From Mycobacterium sp. E787 (GTDB lineage Bacteria; Actinomycetota; Actinomycetes; Mycobacteriales; Mycobacteriaceae), in assembly GCF_001668725.1 (NCBI RefSeq), contig NZ_LZKL01000064.1:248001-312000 (forward strand): DNA of 64,000 bases. Reading direction: 5' to 3'. Below the pieces are notes generated by a model. The model did no database searches, was not told the origin of the DNA, and worked only from the letters and a program-made list of their open reading frames with translations. Position numbers and translations under genes: made by a program. Below are positions 35,989 through 45,246 of the stretch, one piece after another. Within the stretch, counting starts at the first letter, position 1. Each line of letters opens with the position of its first letter.

Positions 35989-36233
35989 GCCGTGCCGCGG
36001 GACAGCTCGGTGAGCTGGTCCGCCAGGTCCGCCAGCGCCCGAGCCGTCGCCAGTTCGTGGCGGGCCGCCCGTGCCAGGCAGTCGGCCGGATGACGATACG
36101 CGACGCCGACACCGGCCAAATGCGCACCGCACCATTGCAACTCGGCCTTCGCGTTGGTCCTGCCGCGGTGCTCGCCGATCGTCACGGTGACCACCGGATG
36201 GGTGAGAGATGTCGAGGCGCTGCTGTGCTGCAT
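35985..36233 (-). CDS. DUF1876-like small protein
   Basis: An 82-residue protein: VVTVTIGEHRGRTNAKAEL, then LAGVGVAYRHPAD and ELATARALADLADQLTEL. This is the beta-beta-alpha pattern of DUF1876 (dsRBD-like fold) proteins common in mycobacteria, often stress- or dormancy-associated. Function not known. The 107 bases upstream (36234-36340) contain no gene I can see. Confidence 0.78.
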   Translation of the reverse strand: MQHSSASTSLTHPVVTVTIGEHRGRTNAKAELQWCGAHLAGVGVAYRHPADCLARAARHELATARALADLADQLTELSRGTA

Positions 36234-36340
36234 GTACGAATCATCCTGCGGGACACGGGCACCTTGGTGGTCATGTCCCGGCGTGGCGGATACTGGTGAC
36301 TTTGGTCCCACCGCCGACTGCCATTGGACACTCCTGGCGG

Positions 36341-37168
36341 TCACACGATGTTCGAGAGGGTGCGATCCCACAACTCGCGGGCAAGAACGGGGTCGTAGGC
36401 CGCGCGGTTGGCCCTGGCGAGCTTGCCCTTCGCGTAGTACTCGCCGGCAGTCCAGTCCACGCCCGGCACGCTCGTCGCCAGCCGGACCAGCTGGTCGGCC
36501 GCCTCGTCCGCGGTGACGGTGAACCGGGCCGAGATCGGCACCCGGTACTTCATGAACACCAGAAACCGTGATCCCGACGCCTCGCCGAAATTGGAGTTGA
36601 CGAAGCCGGGGTGAAACGTCGCGGCTGACAAGCCCTGGTCGTGGTATCGCCGATGTAATTCCCTGGTGAACAAGACGATTGCGAGCTTGGTCAGCGCGTA
36701 AGCGGAGCTGGGTCGGCGCCCGCTCGTGTCCTCCAGATCGGAAACTCTCACGCGGGGAACCAGCTTGTGCGATGAGCTGGTGGTGTTGATGACGGTGGCT
36801 CGGGATTCGACGAGCAGGTCCAGCAGCCGCGTCGTGAGCAGAAACGGCGCCAGGTAGTTGACCTGGAGGGTCATTTCGTGCCCGTCGACGGTGCGCCGGG
36901 CCTTGGTGAACATGCCCCCGGCGTTGTTGGCCAAGACGTCGATACGGGGGCACCGCGCGCGAACCTGGTCCGCGAGGGCCCGCACCTGAGACAGGTCGGC
37001 GAAGTCGGCCACGAAGTGGTCGGCGCCCAGTTCCGCGGCCACCGCGGCGGTCTTATCGGGCGCCCGGCCGACGACCACGACGTCGTGGCCGCACCGGCGC
37101 AGCCGGCGGGCCGCGGCGGCGCCGAGGCCGTCGCTGGCACCGGTGATGACGATCGTCCTGCGCCCCAT
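36341..37168 (-). CDS. SDR-family oxidoreductase, retinol-dehydrogenase-like
   Basis: A 275-residue SDR: TGASDGLGAAAARRL, NNAGGMF, catalytic Ser (TTSSSHK) and YALTK. The spacing and the long region between the Ser and the Tyr are typical of the retinol-dehydrogenase-like group acting on hydrophobic alcohols or ketones. It lies 18 bases downstream of the P450 at 37187, probably third gene of an LLM - P450 - SDR operon. Confidence 0.9.
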   Translation of the reverse strand: MGRRTIVITGASDGLGAAAARRLRRCGHDVVVVGRAPDKTAAVAAELGADHFVADFADLSQVRALADQVRARCPRIDVLANNAGGMFTKARRTVDGHEMTLQVNYLAPFLLTTRLLDLLVESRATVINTTSSSHKLVPRVRVSDLEDTSGRRPSSAYALTKLAIVLFTRELHRRYHDQGLSAATFHPGFVNSNFGEASGSRFLVFMKYRVPISARFTVTADEAADQLVRLATSVPGVDWTAGEYYAKGKLARANRAAYDPVLARELWDRTLSNIV

Positions 37169-37186
37169 TGCCTAGAGGCTAGGGAA

Positions 37187-38422
37187 TCACGTCAGTGAGT
37201 AGCGCACCGGCAGGTGTTTGAGCCCGCCGACGAAGGTGGTGGCGGTCAGTTCGGGTTCGCCGGTCAGCTCGATGGATCTCAGCCGCGGCAGCAACTCGGA
37301 GAAGAAGCTGTTGACCTCCATGCGGGCCAGGGCCGCCCCCATGCAGAAGTGCACGCCGTAGCCGAAGGCCAGATGCTTGTTGGGATCGCGGCCGACGTCG
37401 AAGCGGAACGGGTCGTCGAAGACATCCTCGTCGCGGTTGGCCGACACGTAGGACAGCAACACGGAATCGCCTGCGGCGACGGGTATTCCGCGCACGGTGG
37501 TGTCCTTGGCCGCGGTGCGCATGAACTCCTTGACCGGGGTGACCCAGCGGATCATTTCCTCGGTCGCCAAAGGCATCAGGTCGAGGTTGTCGCGCAGGCG
37601 CTCCAGCTGGTCCGGGTTCTCGATCAGCGCCTGCATGCCGCCGGAGATGGTCGCGCTGGTCGTGTCGTGCCCCGCGGTGGCCACGATGAGGTAGTACGAG
37701 ACGGTTTCGATGTCCGAGAGCGGCTCGCCGTCGATGCGGGCGTTGGCGATGGCCGACGCGAGGTCCTCGGTCGGATGCTCGCGGCGCGACGCGGTCACCC
37801 CGTTGAAGTACTGGAACATGTCGAACAGCGCGGGCAACTGGTCCTCGTTGGTGGTGCCCCGTTTGAATTCGGCGTCCTCGCTGCCGAACAGCTCCTGGGT
37901 CAGTTTCAGCATGCGCGGGAAGTCGGCCTCGGGCAGCCCGAGCAGCGACATGATCACGTAGAGCGGGTAATTGACGGCGACCTCCTGCACGAAGTCGCAT
38001 TCGGGCCCCGCCGCCAGCATCTTGTCGACGTAGATCCTGGCCAGTTCGTCGACGCGAACCTTCAACGCCCGCATCGCCTTCGGGCGAAACCAATCGGAGC
38101 CGATCGCGCGCACCACCCGGTGCTGCGGGTCGTCCAGATGGATCAGGGTGCGAACCCCGGCCGCGAGCGCCTGTTCGTCACCCTCCACGGTGGTCAGCAC
38201 GGGGCGCGGCCAGTTGGTGAACAGCATGTTGTCGCGTTCGATGTCCATGATGTCGGCGTGCTTGGTGATCGCCCAGAACGGCTTGTAGTTCGGCACGTCG
38301 ACCCACGACACCGGCGCGCAGGCGCGCAGGTGGGCCAGCGCCGCGTGCAGCCTCCGCTCGTCGGTGTAGGCCAGCGGGTCCGTCAACAGCTTGGCGGCCT
38401 CGTCCATCGTCGACGTGCTCAC
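37187..38422 (-). CDS. Cytochrome P450
   Basis: A 411-residue P450 of the mycobacterial CYP125/142-like general type: I-helix ATAGHDTTSAT, ExxR in EEMIRW, heme loop FGYGVHFCMGAALARME. Class I, so it needs a ferredoxin and reductase. The GTG start overlaps the stop of the LLM gene (GTGA), with AAGGAG 8 bases upstream. It is less related to the other three P450s here than the pair at 32005 and 49854 are to each other. Substrate unknown. Confidence 0.93.
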   Translation of the reverse strand: MSTSTMDEAAKLLTDPLAYTDERRLHAALAHLRACAPVSWVDVPNYKPFWAITKHADIMDIERDNMLFTNWPRPVLTTVEGDEQALAAGVRTLIHLDDPQHRVVRAIGSDWFRPKAMRALKVRVDELARIYVDKMLAAGPECDFVQEVAVNYPLYVIMSLLGLPEADFPRMLKLTQELFGSEDAEFKRGTTNEDQLPALFDMFQYFNGVTASRREHPTEDLASAIANARIDGEPLSDIETVSYYLIVATAGHDTTSATISGGMQALIENPDQLERLRDNLDLMPLATEEMIRWVTPVKEFMRTAAKDTTVRGIPVAAGDSVLLSYVSANRDEDVFDDPFRFDVGRDPNKHLAFGYGVHFCMGAALARMEVNSFFSELLPRLRSIELTGEPELTATTFVGGLKHLPVRYSLT

Positions 38423-39441
38423 TCGCGAAACTCCTTCACCACGGCAGAGATACAGGCTTGCGAAGCGGTCAAAAAGATGGGCAGGACCCGGTCCACCGCG
38501 CCCTCGCAGCGGCTCTTCAGACCGGCCGCGATCGTGTCGACCGGACCGACGACGGCGAAAGCCGCGAGCATCTCGTCGTCGATGAGCGAACCCATGGTGT
38601 CCCACTCCCCCGCCAGGGAGAGCCGGTGCAGTTCGGTGTGCAGGTCGTCCCAGCCGTGGAGTTCGAGGACCTTGCGATAGGCCGGCGTCGATCCGTAGAA
38701 CGCGATCTGCTTGCGCACCGCGGTGCTGGCCGCTGCCAGCTCGTCGTCGTTCCCGCCGGTCGCGACCAGCACCTCGCACGACACCTCGAAGACGCCGCGA
38801 TCGCGCCCGGAGCGCTGCATCCCGCGCAGCAACGCCGGCAGCGTCACCTCCTCCAGGTAGCGCTTCGACACCATCGGGTGGCCGAGGTGACCGTCGGCAA
38901 CCTCGCCGCACATCTCGGTCATCGTCTCGCCGACCGCGGCGAGGAACACCTTCGGCGGCGGATAAGGCTGCGGCTCAGGCGTAAACATCGGCGTCATGAT
39001 CTTGTGCGTGTAGAAGTCGCCCTCGAACCGAAGCTTGGTGCCGTCCTTCCACGCCGACCAGATCGCGTGCAGCGCGGCGACGAATTCGCGCATCCGGGGC
39101 GCCGGACGGCTCCACGGCATGCTGAACCGCTTCTCGATGTGGGGCTGGATTTGAGTGCCGAGGCCGAGGATGAACCGGCCCTGCGAATACGCCTGCAGGT
39201 CCCAGCCGATGTTGGCGACGATCATCGGGTTGCGGGCGAACGCGACCGCGATGTTGGTGCCCAACTCGAGCCGCGACGTGTGTTCGGCCGCCAACAGCAG
39301 CGGAAAGAACGGATCATGGCTGGTTTCGGCGGTCCACCCGGCGTCGTACCCGTCCTTCTCCAGGGCGCCGGCGACGAACGGCACCTCGGCGAGCTGATTG
39401 GGGATGCCCCCGTCGAGCTTGAGGCGGGGGCTGCTACCCAT
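38419..39441 (-). CDS. LLM-class (F420-type) oxidoreductase
   Basis: A 340-residue luciferase-like protein: GWTAETSHDPFFPLLLAAEH, GTNIAVAFARNPMIVANIGW, QGRFILGLGTQIQPHIEKRF and VFLAAVGETMTEMCGE. These blocks are shared with mycobacterial F420-dependent oxidoreductases. First gene of the operon with the P450 and SDR. The ATG lies 10 bases from a TTAC-A-GTAA palindrome and may be leaderless. Confidence 0.9.
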   Translation of the reverse strand: MGSSPRLKLDGGIPNQLAEVPFVAGALEKDGYDAGWTAETSHDPFFPLLLAAEHTSRLELGTNIAVAFARNPMIVANIGWDLQAYSQGRFILGLGTQIQPHIEKRFSMPWSRPAPRMREFVAALHAIWSAWKDGTKLRFEGDFYTHKIMTPMFTPEPQPYPPPKVFLAAVGETMTEMCGEVADGHLGHPMVSKRYLEEVTLPALLRGMQRSGRDRGVFEVSCEVLVATGGNDDELAAASTAVRKQIAFYGSTPAYRKVLELHGWDDLHTELHRLSLAGEWDTMGSLIDDEMLAAFAVVGPVDTIAAGLKSRCEGAVDRVLPIFLTASQACISAVVKEFRE

Positions 39442-39451
39442 GCGGGTAACT

Positions 39452-39460
39452 TTACAGTAA
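39452..39460. promoter_or_regulatory. TTAC-A-GTAA palindrome in a divergent promoter
   Basis: A nine-base palindrome between the LLM operon and the carboxyltransferase gene. It is related to the TACTGTA elements at 45250, 49784 and 61978. A short site, so its meaning rests on recurrence at the same relative position in other divergent promoters. Confidence 0.4.
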
Positions 39461-39511
39461 GCAATCCAGTATGTGACCCTGCCGGTCGAGTGGGCATGGT
39501 AGGACATAGGC

Positions 39512-41008
39512 ATGACGAAAGCCCAAGATTGGGGCGAAACGCTCGACGACCTCGAGCGTCGCCGCCAGCATGCGCGCGCAATGGGCGGCCCGGAACGCCT
39601 CGGCAAGCATCGCGACAAGGGCAAGCTGGACGCCCGCGCGCGAATCGAGCGACTCCTCGACCCCGGCACCTTCCGCGAGTTCGGCACGCTGGTCGGCGGC
39701 GACGTCGCGGCCGACGCACTGATCGTCGGCTCCGGTGAGATCAACGGCTCGCCGGTGATGCTGGGCGCCGAGGACTTCACCACCATGGCCGGCAGCATCG
39801 GCCCGGGGGGCAACTCCAAGCGATACCGCATCGCCGAACTGGCGCTGCGGGACAAGATTCCGCTGGTGATGCTGCTCGAAGGCGCCGGATTTCGGCCCAC
39901 CGGAGGGCATTACGGGCGCAGCCCCACCGACCTGTTGGCCCAGACGCAGTGCTCGGGCCGCGTCCCGACGGTCGCCGCGGTGCTCGGCCCCTCCGCCGGG
40001 CACGGCGCGCTGGTGGCCCCGGTCTGCGACTTCCGGATCATGAGCGCCCGGGGCGCGATCTTCACCGCCGGACCGCCCGTCGTCAAAGAGTCGACCGGAG
40101 AGGACATCTCGAAGGAGGACCTCGGCGGGCCGGACGTCGCCATACCCAGCGGCGTCATCCACAACGTCGCCGAGGACGACGAGGCTGTCCTCGACGAGAT
40201 CCGGCGCTACCTGTCGTACTTCCCGCCCAGCGCGTGGTCGTACCCACCCGCACTGCCGGGCTCGGATGCGGCGAAGCCCCGGCCGACGCCGGAGCTGCTC
40301 GACATCGTCTCCCGCGACAACCGCCGCGTCTACGACATGCGCGCGGTGCTCGACGCGGTCTTCGACAGTCCCGACTGGTTCGAAGTGCAACCGCTGTACG
40401 GCAAGGCGGTCATCTGCGCGCTGGCCCATCTCGGCGGCCACCCCGTTGCCGTGGTGGCCAACCAGCCCAAGGTGCTGGCCGGCTCCATCGATGCCGACGC
40501 AGCCGACAAGGCGGCGCACTTCATCATGGTGGCCGACTCGTTCCACCTGCCGATCGTGTTCCTCGCCGACAATCCCGGCATGCTGCCGGGCAGCCGGTCC
40601 GAGCGCAGCGGCGTGCTGCGCGCCGGTGCGCGCATGTTCGCGGCGCAGACCGCGGCCACCACGCTGAAGCTGCACCTGACGCTGCGCAAGGCGTACGGGT
40701 TCGGCTCGATGGTGATGTCGCTGTTGAGTTTCGACCATCAGGTCGCGACCTTCGCCTACCCGGGGGCGACGATGGGCGCGATGAGCGCGGCGGCGCTCAC
40801 CCGCGCATCTCACGCCGGCGAGGACCTGTCCGCCAAGCTGCGCAGCGCCGAGCTGCAGGCGTCGTATCGATCGGCCGAGCACATGGGCTTCGACGAGCTC
40901 ATCGATCCCCGCGAGACGCGCGACGCGCTGCTCGCCTCGTTGCGGCGCGGCCTGTCCAGCCGGCAGGCGGCCGCCGAACCCGTTGCGCGCACGGTCATCA
41001 TGCCCTAA
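39512..41008 (+). CDS. Acyl-CoA carboxylase carboxyltransferase (beta) subunit
   Basis: A 498-residue crotonase-fold carboxyltransferase: N-terminal ERLGKHRDKGKLDARARIERLLD, oxyanion-type Gly pairs in MAGSIGPGGNSKR and a second half with FLADNPGMLPGSRSERSGV and FAYPGATMGAMSA. It normally moves CO2 from biotin to an acyl-CoA and needs a biotin carboxylase/BCCP subunit, which is not in the window. Single gene, divergent from the LLM operon. The hairpin at 41017 is its likely terminator. Confidence 0.9.
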   Translation: MTKAQDWGETLDDLERRRQHARAMGGPERLGKHRDKGKLDARARIERLLDPGTFREFGTLVGGDVAADALIVGSGEINGSPVMLGAEDFTTMAGSIGPGGNSKRYRIAELALRDKIPLVMLLEGAGFRPTGGHYGRSPTDLLAQTQCSGRVPTVAAVLGPSAGHGALVAPVCDFRIMSARGAIFTAGPPVVKESTGEDISKEDLGGPDVAIPSGVIHNVAEDDEAVLDEIRRYLSYFPPSAWSYPPALPGSDAAKPRPTPELLDIVSRDNRRVYDMRAVLDAVFDSPDWFEVQPLYGKAVICALAHLGGHPVAVVANQPKVLAGSIDADAADKAAHFIMVADSFHLPIVFLADNPGMLPGSRSERSGVLRAGARMFAAQTAATTLKLHLTLRKAYGFGSMVMSLLSFDHQVATFAYPGATMGAMSAAALTRASHAGEDLSAKLRSAELQASYRSAEHMGFDELIDPRETRDALLASLRRGLSSRQAAAEPVARTVIMP

Positions 41009-41016
41009 ATTTCTCC

Positions 41017-41078
41017 CGCGAGCAGACGCAAAAGCCCCCATTTCGCCGTGAAATTGGGGGCTTTTGCGTCTGCTCGCG
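41017..41078. terminator. Long bidirectional hairpin between convergent genes
   Basis: Perfect 24-base complementary arms at 41017-41040 and 41055-41078, with four more pairs (TTTC/GAAA) extending inward across a one-base bulge. It contains CGAGCAGACGCAAAAG on one side and its complement on the other. It sits between two stop codons, so it can serve both strands. The stem is much longer than a normal intrinsic terminator. Confidence 0.8.
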
Positions 41079-41082
41079 TTAC

Positions 41083-42126
41083 CTAGGCGCCCGACCGATA
41101 GGCGGCCACCACGGGCTCGAGTTCGTCGGGTGTGCCGCCGTGCAGGATCACCGCGTCGGCCCCGTAGTCGAACTCCTTGCGGATGCGCGCGGCGCACTGG
41201 CTGGCCGACCCGGTGGCCGAAGGCTGCAGCCATTCGTCGGGAATCAGCGTCGCGATGTGCTCGATCTGCTCCGGCGTCGCCTTGTGGTCGATGCCGCCCG
41301 CGATCGACGTCACCACCGGGTCTTCCCGAAAGCGTTGCAGCACAGCAGGATCCCAGCCGTTGGTGCGCACCATCAGGTCGCCATAGCCCTGCAGGTAGGT
41401 GGCCAGGCGCGCGACGGTCTTCTTCAGCCGCAGCTGTTCGGGAAGGTGATCGCCGACGGTGGCGAAGCATGACCACACCCGAACGGCGTCGGGATCGCGC
41501 CCGGCCCGCTCCGCGGCGGTCTTGACGGTCGCCACGCAGCGCTGCAGCGTCTCCGGGGTGAAGTAGGTGTGCAGGATGACGTCGTCGAAGACTCGGCCGC
41601 CGAGGGCGAGCGTGTTGGGTCCGAAGGCCACCAGCGCCAGGCGAATGTCCTCGTTGAAGTCCGGATCGAGGAACAGGATCGGGTACTTGCCCATCGGGCC
41701 GTCGTGGTTGAAGATCAGCTCGCCGTGCCACAGCCGGCGCATCACCTGTGCCCAGTCCTCCATCTGCGCCGTGGTGACGGCCGGGATGCCGAACGCGCCG
41801 TAGATGGCGGCGATGCCGCGGCCGATGCCGAGCGTGAACCTCCCGCCGGAAAGGCGGTGCATGGTGGTCGCCCAGGATCCGGTGATCAGCGGGTGGCGAG
41901 TGTTGTGATTGGTTGCGGCCGTCGCGATTTGGATTCGGCTGGTCACCGCGCAGGCCGCCCCGACGAGCGAGGACGCTTCCTTGACGTTCCAGCGCTCGGA
42001 GATGAAAGCGGTACCGAACCCGAGTTCCTCGCCGCGGCGGGCCTCGTCCATCAGGGTGGCCGGCCCCTCGCCGCCGGCGCCGGCCAGCAGGTAGTAGCCC
42101 AGCTCGTCCAGTGCGCGCTCGCTCAA
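41083..42126 (-). CDS. LLM-class (F420-type) oxidoreductase
   Basis: A 347-residue luciferase-like protein: GFGTAFISERWNVKEASSLV, TSRIQIATAATNHNTRHPL, HRLSGGRFTLGIGRGIAA, DDVILHTYFTPETLQRCV. The LGIGRG...ATNHNTR pattern is the F420-dependent type. The start is taken as TTG 42126, which overlaps the preceding stop (TTGA); a second TTG lies 6 bases upstream. Last gene of the four-gene operon starting at the FAD monooxygenase. Confidence 0.87.
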   Translation of the reverse strand: MSERALDELGYYLLAGAGGEGPATLMDEARRGEELGFGTAFISERWNVKEASSLVGAACAVTSRIQIATAATNHNTRHPLITGSWATTMHRLSGGRFTLGIGRGIAAIYGAFGIPAVTTAQMEDWAQVMRRLWHGELIFNHDGPMGKYPILFLDPDFNEDIRLALVAFGPNTLALGGRVFDDVILHTYFTPETLQRCVATVKTAAERAGRDPDAVRVWSCFATVGDHLPEQLRLKKTVARLATYLQGYGDLMVRTNGWDPAVLQRFREDPVVTSIAGGIDHKATPEQIEHIATLIPDEWLQPSATGSASQCAARIRKEFDYGADAVILHGGTPDELEPVVAAYRSGA

Positions 42127-42500
42127 TTCCAAACCCCTTGCTGGTAGCCGCAATTCCAGACCTCGACGATCTTGCCGGCGACGATGCGGAACACCTCGAT
42201 GCTGGCGACGTGGGTGTCGGCGCCGTCCGTGGTGGTCATCGTCGAGTCGTAGACGATCGCGACGTGCTCGCCGTCGTCACCGGCGACCACGATGTTGAGG
42301 TCGAAGCGCAACCGGTCGAACATCTCCCAGACGTCGGCGATGCGTCGGACCGCCTGCGCGTGGGTCAGCGTGTGCGCCTCGCCCACCTCGTGCCGGACGA
42401 CGGTGTCGGCGAACAACTCCCCGGCCAACGCGAGGTCGCGCTCGTTCCAGACCACCAGGTTGTAGAGCTCGACCACCTCGCGCGCCGTCCGCGTGGTCAC
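42123..42500 (-). CDS. NTF2/SnoaL-like small protein
   Basis: A 125-residue cone-shaped alpha+beta fold protein: ELYNLVVWNERDLALAGELF, VVRHEVGEAHTLTHAQAV, and a final VASIEVFRIVAGKIVEVW. Family members include ketosteroid isomerase-like enzymes, dehydratases and cyclases, or plain ligand-binding proteins. Key acid residues cannot be assigned with confidence. GTG start in a GTGA overlap with the upstream hydrolase gene. Confidence 0.82.
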   Translation of the reverse strand: MTTRTAREVVELYNLVVWNERDLALAGELFADTVVRHEVGEAHTLTHAQAVRRIADVWEMFDRLRFDLNIVVAGDDGEHVAIVYDSTMTTTDGADTHVASIEVFRIVAGKIVEVWNCGYQQGVWN

Positions 42501-43597
42501 CCGGCCACCTCGCCCAGGAAGCGCTCGGTCACCTTGAGCACGCGCCGGGAGAAGATGTGACCGACGTGGCCGCCGTCGTACCAGTACAGCTGGCCGCCCC
42601 AGCGTTCCTGCAGCGCTTCGGCGGGCTCGCGCATCGCCATCCGGTCGTGCCACGCCCCGACGATGAGCCGGCGCTGCGGCGGCGGCGCGGGTTCGGCCCG
42701 CAGCGGGTCGATCACCGACGTGAGCCTCGACACCTCCGGAGACCCGAGCAGCTCGCGGAATCCCGCGCGTGAGTGCCCGAAGCGCCCCATGTGTCGCGCG
42801 ATCATCGCGTTGAGCCCCAGGATCGGGGTGTACAGCGCCACCGCGTCGACCTGCCGTTCGAGATGGGAAACCAGCGCGGCCACCGGCGTCCCCATCGAAA
42901 TGCCTGCCACCACAACGGCGCTCGCCTGCGGCTGCACCCAGCGCACGACGGCGCGAACCTCCGACACCGCGCGCATCATGCCCGCGACGTTGCCCAGCGG
43001 GTCCACGTCGGGGTAGGCCGGCCATTCACCGCGCCGGCAACCGTGACCGGGTTGCACCGGCATGGCGACGTTGAACCCCAGCCCGTGATGGATGCGGCCG
43101 ATGCGGGACAGCAACAGGTCCTCCGTGCCGCCCTGGCCGGCGCCGTGAACCCAGACCAGCCACGGCCGGGGGCCGCCGCGGTGCCGGCACACGTGCACCA
43201 CCGCCCGCGCCGGGCCGCCCAGGCCGTCGGCCTCCAGCGTTGCCGGCAGCCTCGGATCGTGTTCGAACGTCATCCGCTCGTAGGCCAGGCCGGCGATCCG
43301 ACGCCGCCGCACCGAGGTCGCCCGCAACGGCTCCGGCTCGGCATGCGCCCCGTCGATGCCCAGCGCCGACAATTCCTCGGCCGCCGCCGCGCAGGCCTCC
43401 CGCGGCCGCGGCGCGGGCGGACTGCCGCTCAGCAGCGAAAAGCCGCTCAGTACAAGCTCATCCAGCATGACCTCGCCGAATTGCCGGACGCCTCGCGGCG
43501 ATACCGGGGCCCAGCCCGTTGATTCGTTCAGGCCGGACACCGTGCGCGGCAGCAGCATGCCCAGCTCGCGGGTGACGTCCAGTGCGCGGCGCAGCAT
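42497..43597 (-). CDS. Alpha/beta hydrolase
   Basis: A 366-residue hydrolase with an extended N-terminal region of about 150 residues. Then come WLVWVHGAGQGG (oxyanion strand), the nucleophile elbow VAGISMGTPVAA with Ser in GxSxG, and a C-terminal His in YDGGHVGHIF. The triad looks complete, unlike the hydrolase at 28351. The ATG overlaps the stop of the FAD monooxygenase (TAATG), so it may hydrolyse an ester or lactone made by that enzyme. That pairing is common for Baeyer-Villiger pathways but is inferred here. Confidence 0.87.
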   Translation of the reverse strand: MLRRALDVTRELGMLLPRTVSGLNESTGWAPVSPRGVRQFGEVMLDELVLSGFSLLSGSPPAPRPREACAAAAEELSALGIDGAHAEPEPLRATSVRRRRIAGLAYERMTFEHDPRLPATLEADGLGGPARAVVHVCRHRGGPRPWLVWVHGAGQGGTEDLLLSRIGRIHHGLGFNVAMPVQPGHGCRRGEWPAYPDVDPLGNVAGMMRAVSEVRAVVRWVQPQASAVVVAGISMGTPVAALVSHLERQVDAVALYTPILGLNAMIARHMGRFGHSRAGFRELLGSPEVSRLTSVIDPLRAEPAPPPQRRLIVGAWHDRMAMREPAEALQERWGGQLYWYDGGHVGHIFSRRVLKVTERFLGEVAG

Positions 43598-45207
43598 TAC
43601 GCCAGCTTGAAGCCGGTGTATCCGCCGGCCGCGATTTCGTCGCAGCGGCGCCGGTATTCGGGGATTCCGCCGGTATAGCCCATATACATCCGTTTCTTGC
43701 CGGGCACGTTGCCACCGTTGTACCAGGAGTTGCAGGACGGGTGCATCAGGACGGTCGGTGCGACGAGTGCGGTGGCGTGGTCGATCCACTCCTGCTGGGC
43801 CGCGGGCGTCGCCTCGATGGTGCGGATCCCGTTGCTGCTCAGGTGGGCGATGCAGTCGCCGATCCACTCCACGTGCTGCTCCAGCGCGGCCACGAAGTTG
43901 GTTGCGGCGCTGGGACTCCCGGGCCCCTGGATGGTGAACAGGTTCGGGAAGCCGGCCACCGCCAACCCCAGGTACGACAGCGGCCCGTGGCCGGCCCAGA
44001 AATCGCCGAGCGACACGCCGCCGCGGCCGCGGACGTCGATGCGGCTGAGCGCGCCGGTCATCGCGTCGAATCCGGTGGCGTAGACGATGACGTCCATTTC
44101 GTGGCAACCCCGGTCAGTGCGGATGCCGGTCGGCGTCACCTCGCGGATGGGCGCCGCGCGCAGGTCGACGAGCGTGACGTTGTCCCGGTTGAACGTCTCG
44201 TAGTACCCCTGGTCGATGATCGGTCGCTTGCAGCCGAACGGATGATCGGGCACCAGGGCGGTCGCGGTGTCCGGGTCCTTGACGATCCTGGCCACCGCCT
44301 CCCCGTACAGCTTGCCGGCCATCCGGTTGGCCTCGATGTCGAAGAAGATGTCTCCCCAGTTCAGCGCGCCGAGGATGCCGTTGTCCTCGATGGCGCGCAG
44401 CTGCTCCTCGCGGGTCGCCGACTTCAGCGGCGGCCTGCCTAGCATCCCGAGCAGCACCGAGAAGGCGCTCAGCCGCGCCGCGCCGACCGGATGGGCCCGC
44501 TGCGCCGCCCGGATCTCGTCGTAGCGGGCCTTCATCTCGTCCAGCTCGCCGGGCTCCAGGCGCCGCACCCGCCACGGCAGCGTGTACGCCGGCGAGCGCT
44601 GAAACACCGTCAACCGCAGGGCTTCCCGGGCGACGACCGGAATGAGCTGGACGCCGGTCGAGCCGGTGCCGATGACACCGACGCGCTTCCCGGTGAGATC
44701 GACACCCGCCCTTGGCCAGCGGCTGGTGAACAGCGAGGTTCCGGCGAAGGTGTCCATCCCGGGGATGCCGGGTTCCAGCGGCACCGACAGGATGCCGGTC
44801 GCTGCGATGACGAACGGGGCCCTGAACGTCTGGCCCGCAGCGGTTCGCACCACCCATGCCCCGGCGTCCTCGTCGAAGGCCATCGCGACGACCTCGGTGC
44901 AGAACTGGATGTCGCGGCGCAGATCCAGGCGGTCGGCGACGAAGTTCAGGTAGGCCTCGATCTCGGGCTGAGCCGGCATGGACTCCGTCCACACCCAGTC
45001 CCGCTGAATCTCGTCGGAGAAGCTGTAGGAGTACTCGATGCTTTCGATGTCGCAGCGTGCGCCGGGATACCGGTTGAACAGCCAGGTGCCGCCGACGTTT
45101 TCGGCTTTCTCGAGCAACCGGGTCCGAATGCCCAGCTCCCGCAGCCGGTGCAGCATGTAGAGCCCGGAGAATCCGGCGCCGATCACCAGGGCGTCGAAGC
45201 GTTCCAT
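43597..45207 (-). CDS. FAD-dependent monooxygenase, Baeyer-Villiger type with altered fingerprint
   Basis: A 536-residue flavoprotein. N-terminal FAD motif GAGFSGLYMLHRLRELG, the GGTWLFNRYPGARCD block, and a second Rossmann motif GVIGTGSTGVQLIP (near residue 180). The BVMO fingerprint FxGxxxHxxxW reads FAGTSLFTSRW, with Phe160 in place of His. Otherwise the architecture is that of ketone monooxygenases. Shine-Dalgarno GGGAG upstream of ATG (MERFDAL). First gene of the operon with an alpha/beta hydrolase, NTF2-like protein and LLM enzyme. Confidence 0.9.
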   Translation of the reverse strand: MERFDALVIGAGFSGLYMLHRLRELGIRTRLLEKAENVGGTWLFNRYPGARCDIESIEYSYSFSDEIQRDWVWTESMPAQPEIEAYLNFVADRLDLRRDIQFCTEVVAMAFDEDAGAWVVRTAAGQTFRAPFVIAATGILSVPLEPGIPGMDTFAGTSLFTSRWPRAGVDLTGKRVGVIGTGSTGVQLIPVVAREALRLTVFQRSPAYTLPWRVRRLEPGELDEMKARYDEIRAAQRAHPVGAARLSAFSVLLGMLGRPPLKSATREEQLRAIEDNGILGALNWGDIFFDIEANRMAGKLYGEAVARIVKDPDTATALVPDHPFGCKRPIIDQGYYETFNRDNVTLVDLRAAPIREVTPTGIRTDRGCHEMDVIVYATGFDAMTGALSRIDVRGRGGVSLGDFWAGHGPLSYLGLAVAGFPNLFTIQGPGSPSAATNFVAALEQHVEWIGDCIAHLSSNGIRTIEATPAAQQEWIDHATALVAPTVLMHPSCNSWYNGGNVPGKKRMYMGYTGGIPEYRRRCDEIAAGGYTGFKLA

Positions 45208-45246
45208 AAAGCTCCCTTGCCGCATGATCGAGGAACTGCTGAAATC

